NCBI RefSeq assembly: GCF_024753245.1
Contig: NZ_JANUGX010000029.1
Location: 25,688-89,687 of the forward strand
Source of the DNA: Massilia norwichensis
GTDB lineage: Bacteria; Pseudomonadota; Gammaproteobacteria; Burkholderiales; Burkholderiaceae_D
DNA: 64,000 bases
Direction: 5' to 3'
Shown here: in pieces, positions 26,553 through 35,642 of the stretch
How the letters are laid out: each line of letters begins with the position of its first letter
Position numbering within the stretch: position 1 is the first letter of the stretch
Program-made: the position numbers and the translations under genes
Notes under the pieces: model-generated
What the model was told of the DNA's origin: nothing
What the model saw: the letters and a program-made list of their open reading frames with translations, nothing else
Databases searched by the model: none

Positions 26553-28743
26553 GGTAGCCCGGGTGGTGAAGCGAAAGTTCAGCAAATTTAATTTCGGGTT
26601 CATCGTTTCGGAGAAATGGTCTACCTTTCAGAAAACTGGACTCTGCTAATCGTGTTTCGCAGCGATCGACGCAGTTCTCAAAGATTGTTCCTGCGCTTAT
26701 CAAGTTGATCGCCCGAACTGCAGAGCTCCGGTCCGATCGCTCACCGATTGTAAAAGTCACCCGTTCCAAAGTCTTCTCAAGGTGTCTGGTGGACTGCGTT
26801 GTCGATAGTAATTCGTTAATTAAAAATGCAGCCAGCTTCTGCAAGTCATTACTTGATGAGTTATTATTCTTGGCTGCCTCGATCAGGCTTTTTATCAATG
26901 CGCCTCGAGATTCTGGTGGTAGATAGGCATGCCATCCCCAGCCAGAATTTATGTTGTGCTCTAGATGCTTTATAAAATTATCTCCGGATTGTTGAAGTGA
27001 TGAGATAAGATTTTCATACTTCTCCTCAATTAAAACTAAGCGAGCTCCAACAAAGCTTTCTAGTGAACTGCCCCTGGTGCTGGCTAAATACATTATTTTA
27101 TTAAAAATATAAAAATGCGCTTCTGCCATCAACTGAGGAATTCTTTTAAAGTCCGATTGTTTCAACTGATGCACAATACACATGAAGAACTGAGCAATCT
27201 GCTCTAAACCAACCTTCGCACCGACACTGCCTGAACCGCCCAAACCAAGACAAGCCCCAGCCTTCGCGGCGACCACGAAATTCCCGTTACGATAAGCACA
27301 CTCAAAGCCAAGGCTAGCCGCAAGCCCTTGAATCAGCGCAGCGTCGGCACTGACAGACGCCACATCCACATACGCCGCAATCGCCTTATTGAGGTCCGCC
27401 TTCTTCGGTTTCCCCGGATTCACAAACCCTTCCGGATTCAGCCACTGCAAGGCGCCGGCCAGGCTCACACCCTCCTTTAGCCCGGCGAATATTTTGGCTT
27501 CGCCCTTCGCTCCCACCTTTGCCTTGGCACCTGCCTTGTTCTTCGGCGTACCCCTGAGGCCCTGTTTGTCTCCCGTGATCATCAGGGATGCGTCCGCCTC
27601 AAGCGCAACGCTTGCACCAGCGAGCGCATACAAGGTCACATCGCCACGCAAACGAAAGTAACCAAGATCGAGCGGATGATCGAGCGCGTTCGTATCCAGA
27701 TGCCACCCCGCGGCATGCGGCAAGTACATGATGGTCTCGACCTTGGCCTCACCGACGGCAAAGGAAGCCTCTGCATTGGCCTTGACGCTGAACTGCGCCG
27801 CCTTGGCTGCGCGCTTGAAGCGCTGGGCCATGTTCTTGTCCCGTTTGTCGAAGAAGTTGCCCTGGCAAGGCATGAACGTCACCTCGGCGCCGGCGCCTGC
27901 CGTCCATCGCAGGAGTTGCGCTTCCGGCTTCATGTCGACCATACGGTACGGATTGTCGGGATCACTCTTATCCGTACCAAAGATGCCCTCGATGATTTCC
28001 TTTTGCCCACGCTCGAGGAATGACGTGGCCGAAGCACCCATGACTTTGGCCCAATCGGTCAGGATCCCACTGAAATGATCGGCATCCTTTGGCGCGCATT
28101 TCCATTTTTTTTCGAATTTGGCCTGGTCCCGAACCTGATTCCCTATACGCTTGCGCACCTCCTTCACATTGAGCGTCATACCGTTGAAGATTTTTTCTTT
28201 CGGGTCTTTTTTGCGTTCAGCCGATCCTTCAACCATGTAGACCCGCTTGTCTTCGAGGGCGCTTTTTAGCTTTTTAGCGCTTACATAGATGGGCGTATGC
28301 GTCTTCCCCTCGATGCGCTTCATCGTCAATGGAAGCAGCTCCACCAATTTGTTCGGGTCGGTTTTCTGGTCCGTGATTGCTTCGATGCACTTTTTGGCCG
28401 CCTCGCTCTTTTGCGACAGCGTGTTCAGCGCTTCATCAAGTTCTTTTCGGGCCTGCGCGATGTCGGCCTTGGCCGAATTCGGCTGTTGCAGCAAATTCTG
28501 CAGGATGAGCGATTTTTCTGTGACTGCCCGGTTGGCATCCTGCAGTTCTTCGATGGCCGTCTTGTTCTGATGCCCGTCTGCGCGGCAGTCCCGCCACTCG
28601 TCGGGGTAGAGCGCGATGAAGGAATTGTCATCCGGACGGTAGAGCAGGACGCCGTCATCTGGCTGCGCGTGGTCGACTTCGATATAGGTCTCGCGCGGCG
28701 TGGTGGTGGAGGCGGATTTGATGACGGCATGTGTTTCGCTCAT
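26545..28743 (-). CDS. VgrG-linked putative T6SS effector, 732 residues
   Basis: ATG at 28743 with GGAG upstream, 16 bases after the vgrG stop. The N-terminus (ETYIEVDHAQPDDGVLLYRPDDNSFIALY) is probably the loading domain. A coiled-coil/helical region follows (about 70-170). The central part (about 310-520) is rich in Gly, Ala and Lys and repeats beta-like segments (GDVTLYALAGASVALEADAS, AKAKVGAKGEAKIFAGLKEG, GACLGLGGSGSVGAKVG), like the glycine-rich cores of membrane-acting toxins. The helical C-terminal ~200 residues are AT-rich and may be the variable toxic part. I recognise no catalytic motif and no adjacent immunity gene on this strand. Confidence 0.65.
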   Translation of the reverse strand: MSETHAVIKSASTTTPRETYIEVDHAQPDDGVLLYRPDDNSFIALYPDEWRDCRADGHQNKTAIEELQDANRAVTEKSLILQNLLQQPNSAKADIAQARKELDEALNTLSQKSEAAKKCIEAITDQKTDPNKLVELLPLTMKRIEGKTHTPIYVSAKKLKSALEDKRVYMVEGSAERKKDPKEKIFNGMTLNVKEVRKRIGNQVRDQAKFEKKWKCAPKDADHFSGILTDWAKVMGASATSFLERGQKEIIEGIFGTDKSDPDNPYRMVDMKPEAQLLRWTAGAGAEVTFMPCQGNFFDKRDKNMAQRFKRAAKAAQFSVKANAEASFAVGEAKVETIMYLPHAAGWHLDTNALDHPLDLGYFRLRGDVTLYALAGASVALEADASLMITGDKQGLRGTPKNKAGAKAKVGAKGEAKIFAGLKEGVSLAGALQWLNPEGFVNPGKPKKADLNKAIAAYVDVASVSADAALIQGLAASLGFECAYRNGNFVVAAKAGACLGLGGSGSVGAKVGLEQIAQFFMCIVHQLKQSDFKRIPQLMAEAHFYIFNKIMYLASTRGSSLESFVGARLVLIEEKYENLISSLQQSGDNFIKHLEHNINSGWGWHAYLPPESRGALIKSLIEAAKNNNSSSNDLQKLAAFLINELLSTTQSTRHLEKTLERVTFTIGERSDRSSAVRAINLISAGTIFENCVDRCETRLAESSFLKGRPFLRNDEPEIKFAELSLHHPGYLT

Positions 28744-28759
28744 AGGAACTCCGATGTGA

Positions 28760-31594
28760 TCACTCGTCCTGGGGCAGGTACAGCTTGAGTTCTTCGCTTC
28801 TTTTCGTAAAAATGCGTTGCGTGCGTCCCATGGCATCGGTCATGCCCTCAATGCGCACGCCACTGGCCGACTCGAGCCGATAGCGCACGAAGGCCATCGG
28901 TTCTTTCGTCTCCTCGTTCCTGATGACGAAAGCTTCGTTATAGATTTCCCTGGCTGTCGGCAGGACAGGCAGCTCGGCGCTGCCATCCTGCGGCCCCGCC
29001 AACTCCTTCATGCTCGCCTTAAACTCCACCTTGCCGGGCGCGTGCAGCATGATGTTCCCGCCTTCCAGCTTCAGGCATGCGCCCTGCGCCGTCAGCAACA
29101 CATGCTGCTTGCCCACTGCCCGGACGCTGGCAGCGATACTGGCCACGCTGATGCCCTTGTCGGCGGTCAGGCGCGTTTCCCCGGCTTGGCTTTGACTGCT
29201 CACCTTTCCGCTTGCCGCATGCAAGCGAATCCCGGTTTCCTGGTTCGGCTTTTCCTTTGCGCTTGCTTTCCCATAGGTGAACAGGCTGATCCCGGCCACC
29301 GCGGCACGATAGCTGTTTCCTTGTGCAGCAAAATTGATGTCCTGTCCGGCGCAGATCGACGTGGTGGCGCCCGCTACCAGCACCGCGTCTGCAGGCGTGA
29401 CGGCGACGATGCCGAGGGGACTGGACAACTGCAGCTGTGGCGACGAGTAGGCGGTGGCGTCATCGTGGATGGTGCCAAGCACCGCCGCGCTATCCTGCAT
29501 GCCAGGGATGGCAAGGGACGCCTCAGGTAGTACCGCATTGTGTTTCTGCGCCGTCGCCGCCAGGCGTTCCTGCAGATCCTTGCTGGCATCGATCTGGACG
29601 AGCGCCTCGCGCGAGGCCATGTGCGCACCACCCGCCAATCGATCCGTCGACAACAGCATGCCCTGACCGGCACGCACGGCCAGTCCATGCGCCGTCTTCA
29701 GTTCCGCGCCAAAGCCGACCGTCTGCATGCGCGCGTTGTCCACCTGGTGCCGCAAGTGCCCAAGGTTCAGTTCCGCCGTACCTTGGTGAGCGCCGGCATG
29801 CCGCTGCAGCGCTACGCGCGCCTGCTCCGGGCTGTCATCGAACACCAGCTGGCTGTAGGCGCCCGTTCCCAACTGGCTGGCCTGCATCGCCTGGCTTTTC
29901 AGGCCGGACAGTACGGCCGGATGAGCGTGACCGCCGGCTGCGCCCGGAAACCATGCCGGCGCGTTGCCGGTGACCGGTCCCGCACCGTGGTGGCGGGTGT
30001 TGTGTTGCGCATCCTGGGCGCCGGCGCCGTTGTAGAGCGCGCCGATGATCACGGGGCGGTCGATATCGCCTTCCAGGAAGTCGACCAGCACTTCCTGACC
30101 TACCCGCGGTAGCGCATGGCTGCCCCAATTCGCGCCGGCGCTGGGGGCCAGCGGCGTGGCGACGCGGATCCAGGTGCCTGCGCTGTCGTCGCCGGGAGCG
30201 CCGGTATGACTATCGGGATCGGGATGCAAGAGCCGGCTGTGGCTGTCCGTACCGCGCTGCCAATGGAACTGCACCTTCACTCGGTGATCGCGGTCGGTGT
30301 GCACCGTCGAACCGGCAGGGCCGACCACGACGGCGGTCTGTTGGCCTCGTATCGTCGGCCGTGGATGCAGCCTGCAGTCGGCGTGGTATGGCGTGCTGCT
30401 GCGGATTGCGTCGATGCGGTTGCGGTACAGCGGCCGCTCGCCCGGTTTGGCGGGCATTTGCACGCTTTCCACCAGGGTCGGCTCGCCGAGATGTTTGCCG
30501 ATGTGTGCCTTCATCTCGGCGCTCAGATTGTTGTGCATCAGATGACATGCACGGATCACGAGGAAGCTGCGTGCGTTCTCGTCCTCCAGATCGTGCACGG
30601 CATGACCGGCGAGCGTGAACGTCGTTCCGGGCGTCAGCGTGCGCACGGTGCCGGCGCCGGTGAAGACTTCACGGCGCGCTTCCAAGGCCTGCAATTGACG
30701 GTCGGCGAGGCGCTGCCCTTGTGTGCGGCTGGGATAGGCGTAGGGACCTGGTACGTCGCGAAGCACCAATGCTGGCGTCCTTGTTTGCACAGAAGACGAA
30801 GCAACGGAACGCTGGCCGAGCGACCGGTAATCCCAGCTGGACAGCTCGACCGCATTGCTCTGCAGCTTCAGCGCGCAGCGCCAGCGATCCATGCTGTCCT
30901 CCTTCATCACCGCACCTGGCTGGGTGTAGCGCACGCAGGACTGCGAGTTGGGATGGAAGCTGCCGTTATGGTCGGCAATGACCATCCGATGGCTGCCCAG
31001 GCTGGAACTACTCGGATCGCTCTCGTGCTCGAAGTAGTAAAACAGTCCTTCTTCGCGCATCAGGCGTTCCGCAAATGCCAGGTCGCTTTCCTGGTATTGC
31101 GTGGTCAGACTGCGCTTTTCGTAACTGCCTGGATCGGCGAGGTCGAAGCGCCAGCTCGGCATGAGCCGTCCACGCCCCTGCCACGCCCTGAAAACCGCGT
31201 CGAGGATGTCGGGCACGCTCAAGTCCTGGAAGATCCGGCTGTCGCGCGTATGGGCGAGAAACGCGCTCCAGGGCTGCAAGGTTAGCGTGTAGCGTGCCAT
31301 CCCGCCGTTGGCTCCGTTCAGTTCCGCTGCCGTCAGGATGCCGTGGAATGCGCGCGGTGCGCCAGCATTCGCCGTCAGCAGTTCGAGCAGCGCCGGCTGG
31401 CCTACCAGCGAGCGCAGCCGGATGCCGGCGTCCAGCGACAGAGCGCGGATGGTGAACGTATAAGCCTCATTGATGGCTTCCTCGCCATGGACGCATTCGG
31501 CCAGCAGCCGGTCCGGCCCGAGCGGTGTATGCAGGCGCAGGAGCCGGGTGGTCTGAGTAAAGTCGGAGAAAAAGGATGGAATTTGTGCGGGCAT
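28760..31594 (-). CDS. vgrG: T6SS spike protein VgrG, second copy
   Basis: 944 residues from the ATG at 31594 (AGGAACT upstream); the in-frame ATG at 31705 lacks a ribosome site and would add 37 unlike residues. Domains: gp27-like (EEAINEAYTFTIRALSLD, YQESDLAFAERLMREEGLFYYF), gp5 OB-fold (DHRVKVQFHWQRG, GSHALPRVGQEVLVDFLEGD), DUF2345 needle (AVLSGLKSQ to about 860) and a transthyretin-like tail (ETKEPMAFVRYRLES). It is only distantly similar to the first VgrG, so it is not a recent duplicate. The 732-residue effector gene follows immediately. Confidence 0.95.
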   Translation of the reverse strand: MPAQIPSFFSDFTQTTRLLRLHTPLGPDRLLAECVHGEEAINEAYTFTIRALSLDAGIRLRSLVGQPALLELLTANAGAPRAFHGILTAAELNGANGGMARYTLTLQPWSAFLAHTRDSRIFQDLSVPDILDAVFRAWQGRGRLMPSWRFDLADPGSYEKRSLTTQYQESDLAFAERLMREEGLFYYFEHESDPSSSSLGSHRMVIADHNGSFHPNSQSCVRYTQPGAVMKEDSMDRWRCALKLQSNAVELSSWDYRSLGQRSVASSSVQTRTPALVLRDVPGPYAYPSRTQGQRLADRQLQALEARREVFTGAGTVRTLTPGTTFTLAGHAVHDLEDENARSFLVIRACHLMHNNLSAEMKAHIGKHLGEPTLVESVQMPAKPGERPLYRNRIDAIRSSTPYHADCRLHPRPTIRGQQTAVVVGPAGSTVHTDRDHRVKVQFHWQRGTDSHSRLLHPDPDSHTGAPGDDSAGTWIRVATPLAPSAGANWGSHALPRVGQEVLVDFLEGDIDRPVIIGALYNGAGAQDAQHNTRHHGAGPVTGNAPAWFPGAAGGHAHPAVLSGLKSQAMQASQLGTGAYSQLVFDDSPEQARVALQRHAGAHQGTAELNLGHLRHQVDNARMQTVGFGAELKTAHGLAVRAGQGMLLSTDRLAGGAHMASREALVQIDASKDLQERLAATAQKHNAVLPEASLAIPGMQDSAAVLGTIHDDATAYSSPQLQLSSPLGIVAVTPADAVLVAGATTSICAGQDINFAAQGNSYRAAVAGISLFTYGKASAKEKPNQETGIRLHAASGKVSSQSQAGETRLTADKGISVASIAASVRAVGKQHVLLTAQGACLKLEGGNIMLHAPGKVEFKASMKELAGPQDGSAELPVLPTAREIYNEAFVIRNEETKEPMAFVRYRLESASGVRIEGMTDAMGRTQRIFTKRSEELKLYLPQDE

Positions 31595-31751
31595 GGGTGA
31601 GTTCCTGTCGGCAACCGAAGCATTGGAAGCCAAATCCTTCACCCAGCTATTGACCGCCCACAACAAGCAAATCGAGCCCATCCAACCAACATTGCATAAA
31701 TGCAACTATGGCTCTACACTCCCATGGTCGCCCAAGCCCAGGAGTACGCCA

Positions 31752-32195
31752 ATGGAGATCACCCTGCAAACCCGCAAACCGGTCGAAGCCCTCACGCGCG
31801 AGGACCTCGACGCCTTCAGCATCTGGGAATTCGCCGACGACGAAGCCGGAGATGAGGGGCAGGACGAGACCTGGATCCGTCCGCTCGAACGCGCCACGAT
31901 TCCGCGCGCAGCGGATGCGCTGTCGGTGGCGGCCGATTTCATGACCGCCGACGGCACGCCTTTCGTCGGCATCGTCGCCCTGTCGACCGGCGATGGCATC
32001 GCCTTCGCAGGCGCCAGCCTGCTTGCCGATGGCGCCTATATCTATGCCGCGCACGGCGAGAAGACGCCGCTGCGCTACAAGACCAGTACCGCCAGCGAGC
32101 TGGGCAAGCCGCCCGCCGGCATCTATCCGCTGCGTTTTACCTTGCGCGCCCTGCTGGACGGCGAAGCGGCGCCGCGCAGCGGCATCTTTGCCTGA
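31752..32195 (+). CDS. conserved protein of unknown function divergent from vgrG, 147 residues
   Basis: ATG at 31752 with AGGAG eight bases upstream; an ATG-rich frame further up has no ribosome site. It is acidic in the first 50 residues (REDLDAFSIWEFADDEAGDEGQDETWIRP) and has no signal peptide or membrane segment; the remainder looks like a small mixed alpha/beta domain. It lies 157 bases from the second vgrG start and converges on the crystallin gene. I cannot name the family; proteins with a similar ExxDEGQDET segment occur as stand-alone hypotheticals. Confidence 0.75.
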   Translation: MEITLQTRKPVEALTREDLDAFSIWEFADDEAGDEGQDETWIRPLERATIPRAADALSVAADFMTADGTPFVGIVALSTGDGIAFAGASLLADGAYIYAAHGEKTPLRYKTSTASELGKPPAGIYPLRFTLRALLDGEAAPRSGIFA

Positions 32196-32201
32196 GCGCG
32201 C

Positions 32202-32855
32202 TCAGCGCACCCGGCGCATCGACGAGATGCGGTTGTTCATCCCTTCCAGGAAGGGATAGCGGCCCGGGCCGAATACCACGCACTCGCCGCGGAAGTCGCC
32301 GTGCTCGCAGAATTCCCAGCGGCCTTCGTGGATGACGATCGAGCCGGCGCGGTCGTTGAAGCCGACGTCGTTCAGCGAGCGCAGGTCGCCGGACAGGCTG
32401 ACGGCGGGGCCTTCGAAGCGCGGGCCGGCGTACAGCTGGACCGCGTCGCCGCGGCCGCCACGCTCGTCGCGCCAGTCGCCGCGGCGCTCGTCGCGGTCGC
32501 CACGCCAGCCCGGACCGCCATGACGCTCGTCGCGGTCGTAGCCGCGGCCGCGCGAGATTTCACGCACCGACGAGATGCGGTCGTTGAAGCGCGGCAGGCC
32601 ACGGTATTCGCCCGGCCCGAACTCGGCGCAGTAGCCGCCGAAATCCCTGTTCTCGCAGACCTGCCAGACGCCCGAGCGCACGATGAGGCTCGAAGCGCGG
32701 TCGTTGAAGCCCATGTCGTTCAGATTGTAGGCGTCGCGGTCGATGGTGATGCGGGCGCCGCGGAAGTCGCTGTCGGTGAACAGGGTGATCTCGCCGGCAG
32801 AGGCGGCTTGGGCAAAGGTCGCCAGCACGGCGACGGCGGCTAACAGGCGTTTCAT
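32202..32855 (-). CDS. exported beta/gamma-crystallin-fold protein
   Basis: 217 residues with a signal peptide (cut near AASAGE). Two crystallin-like modules (GEITLFTDSDFRGARI...DRISSVREI and DAVQLYAGPRFEGPAV...NRISSMRRV) flank an Arg/Asp/Gly-rich linker (residues about 103-137). Each module has the paired DFxGxxxxF and NDRASS/NDRAGS elements that can form calcium sites. It is probably a periplasmic or secreted structural or calcium-binding protein. AGGAGAAA precedes the ATG. Confidence 0.85.
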   Translation of the reverse strand: MKRLLAAVAVLATFAQAASAGEITLFTDSDFRGARITIDRDAYNLNDMGFNDRASSLIVRSGVWQVCENRDFGGYCAEFGPGEYRGLPRFNDRISSVREISRGRGYDRDERHGGPGWRGDRDERRGDWRDERGGRGDAVQLYAGPRFEGPAVSLSGDLRSLNDVGFNDRAGSIVIHEGRWEFCEHGDFRGECVVFGPGRYPFLEGMNNRISSMRRVR

Positions 32856-32944
32856 GGTTTTTCTCCTTCGAGTGATGCTGCTTTAACGCGGCAGGAGCGT
32901 AGCACGCGGACATGGCCTTGTAACAAATTCCTACCTGGCTCAGT

Positions 32945-33835
32945 TCAAGGCTGCAGCAACACCGCCCGCGCGCCCTTCACCAGCGCCGCGCCCATGCGTT
33001 CCAGTCGCGGCGGCTGGATTCGCCAGGCATGCCAGTGCAGCGACACGTCCATGTGCAGATCCGGCGTCAGGTCGACCAGCTGGCCGGCCGCAAGCAGGTC
33101 GGCGCACTGCTCCAGCGGCAGCATGCCATAGCCCAGGCCGAGCCGGATCGCGTCGGCGAAGGGATCGCTGGCCGGCACGTAGTGAAACGGATACGAACCC
33201 TCGGGCAGGCCGAAATGCTGCAGCAGGAAGGCCGCCTGCAGCGAGTCCTTGCGGTCGAACACCACCACCGGCGCCTTTCTTGCGGCCTCGCGCGTAAAAC
33301 CGTCGGGGAACCAGCGCCGGGCGAAATCGCTCGATGCCACCAGCCGGTAACGCATGGTGCCCAGCGGCGTCACCGTGCAGCCGCGCATCGGTTCCGCTTC
33401 GCCGGAGATGCAGGCCAGGGCGCGTCCCTGTTCCAGCAGGGTGAAGGTGTGCCACTGGTCGTCCAGCACGAACTCGACCAGCAGACCTTCCTCTGCCAGG
33501 ACCGGCGCCAGCACCGGCAGGAGCCAGGTGGCGAGGGTGTCGTTGTTGACGGCCAGCGGTACCCGCACCGGCACGGTCGCGTCGTCAAGCTCGGCCAGGA
33601 ACTCGGCTTCCAGCAGTTCCCGCCGGCGCAGGAACTGCAGCAGGCGCATGCCCGGCGCGGTCGGGCGGCAGGGACGGGTGCGGATCAGCAGCGGCGTGCC
33701 GAGGTCCTGCTCGAGCGCGGAGATGCGCTGGGACACGGCCGAGGGCGTGATGGCCAGCAGGCCGGCAGCCGCTTCCAGGCTGCCGCTGTCGACGGCGGCC
33801 AGGAAGGCTTCGCTGCGGCGCGGATCGATCTTCAT
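32945..33835 (-). CDS. argP: LysR-family regulator ArgP/LysG
   Basis: 296 residues. The N-terminal winged helix (RRSEAFLAAVDSGSLEAAA, ITPSAVSQRISALEQDLGT) and the effector domain match the ArgP/LysG branch, which senses lysine and arginine and activates the divergent exporter gene. It sits back-to-back with a LysE-family exporter, the classic arrangement, with a perfect palindrome between them at 33868-33889. Confidence 0.92.
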   Translation of the reverse strand: MKIDPRRSEAFLAAVDSGSLEAAAGLLAITPSAVSQRISALEQDLGTPLLIRTRPCRPTAPGMRLLQFLRRRELLEAEFLAELDDATVPVRVPLAVNNDTLATWLLPVLAPVLAEEGLLVEFVLDDQWHTFTLLEQGRALACISGEAEPMRGCTVTPLGTMRYRLVASSDFARRWFPDGFTREAARKAPVVVFDRKDSLQAAFLLQHFGLPEGSYPFHYVPASDPFADAIRLGLGYGMLPLEQCADLLAAGQLVDLTPDLHMDVSLHWHAWRIQPPRLERMGAALVKGARAVLLQP

Positions 33836-33867
33836 GGGTGGGCGAAATGGATTAGCAAAATTTACGA

Positions 33868-33889
33868 TACATTAGATTTCGTTAATGTA
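33868..33889. promoter_or_regulatory. inverted repeat TACATTA-N8-TAATGTA, candidate ArgP operator
   Basis: Perfect 7-base arms with an 8-base spacer in the 110-base gap between the divergent argP and lysE starts. The AT-rich dyad with a T-N11-A core is what LysR regulators bind. It begins 33 bases before the argP start. Confidence 0.65.
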
Positions 33890-33945
33890 ATTGAAGATTG
33901 CCTGCCGGGCAGCCATCCTGTGCGTCTCATCGACAGGAGCACAAC

Positions 33946-34563
33946 ATGTTTTCGCAGCAGGTATTTCTACAGGGGTTGGGCATGGGTGCCAGCCTGATCA
34001 TGCCGATCGGCGCACAGAACGCACACGTGATCCGCACCGGCGTCAGCGGCCGGCACGTCGGGCTGACGGTGGCGGCCTGCATCTTGGTCGATATGACGCT
34101 GATCGCGCTCGGCATGGCGGGACTCGGCAGCCTGGTCGAGTCGTCGACCTGGCTGCTGGCGGCGGCGCGCTATGGCGGCGCCCTGTTCCTGCTGTGGTAC
34201 GGCTTGCGCTGCTGGACCAGCGCGCTGCGCGGCGCCACCAGCGGACCGGCGGCTGGCGCGCAGCAGGCACCGACGGCCCGGCGCGCGCTGGTCACGGTGC
34301 TGGCGATGTCGCTGCTCAATCCCCACGTCTATCTGGATACGGTGGTGCTGCTGGGTGCGGTCGGCAGCAGTCTCGCCAGCGGGCACCGCGGCGCTTTCGC
34401 GGCGGGGGCGATGACGGCTTCGCTGCTGTGGTTCTCGGTGCTCGGCCTCGGCGCGCGCCGCTGCGCCTTCGTGCTGGGCCGGCCCATGGTCTGGCGCGCG
34501 ATCGAAGGTTTTACGGGGACGACGATGCTGGTGCTGGCGCTACTGCTGTTGAAAGACGCCTGA
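33946..34563 (+). CDS. LysE/ArgO-family amino acid exporter
   Basis: 205 residues from the ATG at 33946 with AGGAG upstream. Five or six membrane helices and the family N-terminal GMGASLIMPIGAQNAHVIRTG, with LNPHVYLDTVVLLG in the middle. It exports lysine or arginine across the inner membrane. Divergent from argP, which is expected to activate it when basic amino acids accumulate. Confidence 0.92.
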   Translation: MFSQQVFLQGLGMGASLIMPIGAQNAHVIRTGVSGRHVGLTVAACILVDMTLIALGMAGLGSLVESSTWLLAAARYGGALFLLWYGLRCWTSALRGATSGPAAGAQQAPTARRALVTVLAMSLLNPHVYLDTVVLLGAVGSSLASGHRGAFAAGAMTASLLWFSVLGLGARRCAFVLGRPMVWRAIEGFTGTTMLVLALLLLKDA

Positions 34564-35580
34564 TCAGGCAGCCAGCGGATTGGCCGGCACATTGGCGGCC
34601 AGCGCCTTGCCGCCTTCGACCGACATCTGGGCCGGCAGCGCGACGCCATTCTTGACGGCGGTCAGCTCGGCCAGGATCGACACCGCGATCTCATACGGCG
34701 TCTTGCTGCCGATGTAGATGCCGATCGGGCCGTGCAACCTGGCGATCTGCGCTTCGCTCAGGTCGAATTCGCGCAGGCGCTCGCGGCGCCGCGCATTGTT
34801 GACGCGCGAGCCGATCGCGCCCACGTAGAAGGCCTCGGTTTTCAGCGCTTCCATCAGGGCGAGGTCGTCGAGCTTGGGATCGTGGGTCAGCGCGATCACT
34901 GCGCTGCGGCTGTCGAGCTTCATCTCGAGCACGACGTCGTCCGGCATCGCGTGCACCACGTCCACGCCCGGCAGGGTCCAGCTGCCGCGGTATTCCTCGC
35001 GCGGGTCGCACACCGTCACCTGGTATTCCAGCCCGACCGCGATCTGCGCCAGGAACTGCGACAGCTGGCCGGCGCCGATGATCAGCATGCGCAGGCGCGG
35101 GCCGTGCACGGTGACCAGACGGCCGTCCGCCATGCGCAGCTGGTCTTCCGGGGCCGCGGTGGCCAGTTCGACCGCGCCGCTGTCCAGGTGCAGGGTGCGG
35201 CGGGTCAGCACGCGGCGCTGGGCCAGCGCCAGCAGTTCTTCCATGCGGCTGTGCGCGGCCAGCGGCTCGACCACCAGCTGGATCGTGCCGCCGCAGGGCA
35301 GGCCGAAGCGGTGCGCCTCGTCGGCCGAGATGCCGTAGGTGATGACTTCCGGCCGGGTACGCGTGATGCCGTGCTCGCGCACCGCGGCGATCAGATCGTC
35401 CTCGATGCAGCCGCCGGAGACGGAACCGACCACCTGGCCGTCGGCGCGGATCGCCATGGTCGCGCCTTCCGGCCGCGGGCTCGAGCCCCAGGTGCGCACC
35501 ACGGTCACGTACTCGCAAGGGATTCCGTCGCGGAGCCATTGCGCGCAGGCGTGCAGCACTTCGAGGTCGATACTGTCCAT
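34564..35580 (-). CDS. XdhC/CoxI-family protein
   Basis: 338 residues. The N-terminal XdhC domain has SSPRPEGATMAIRADG and GSVSGGCIEDDL; the C-terminal Rossmann domain has LRMLIIGAGQLSQFLAQIA and ALTHDPKLDDLAL. Family members insert or sulfurate the molybdenum cofactor of xanthine dehydrogenase and related hydroxylases, but no such enzyme is encoded in the window. AAAGGAAC precedes the ATG. Its stop faces the lysE stop. Confidence 0.88.
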   Translation of the reverse strand: MDSIDLEVLHACAQWLRDGIPCEYVTVVRTWGSSPRPEGATMAIRADGQVVGSVSGGCIEDDLIAAVREHGITRTRPEVITYGISADEAHRFGLPCGGTIQLVVEPLAAHSRMEELLALAQRRVLTRRTLHLDSGAVELATAAPEDQLRMADGRLVTVHGPRLRMLIIGAGQLSQFLAQIAVGLEYQVTVCDPREEYRGSWTLPGVDVVHAMPDDVVLEMKLDSRSAVIALTHDPKLDDLALMEALKTEAFYVGAIGSRVNNARRRERLREFDLSEAQIARLHGPIGIYIGSKTPYEIAVSILAELTAVKNGVALPAQMSVEGGKALAANVPANPLAA

Positions 35581-35642
35581 TCCGGTTCCTTTTATTGAGC
35601 AGCAGGTGCAGACCGCATCCTAGCGCAAAGCCGGGATACGCG

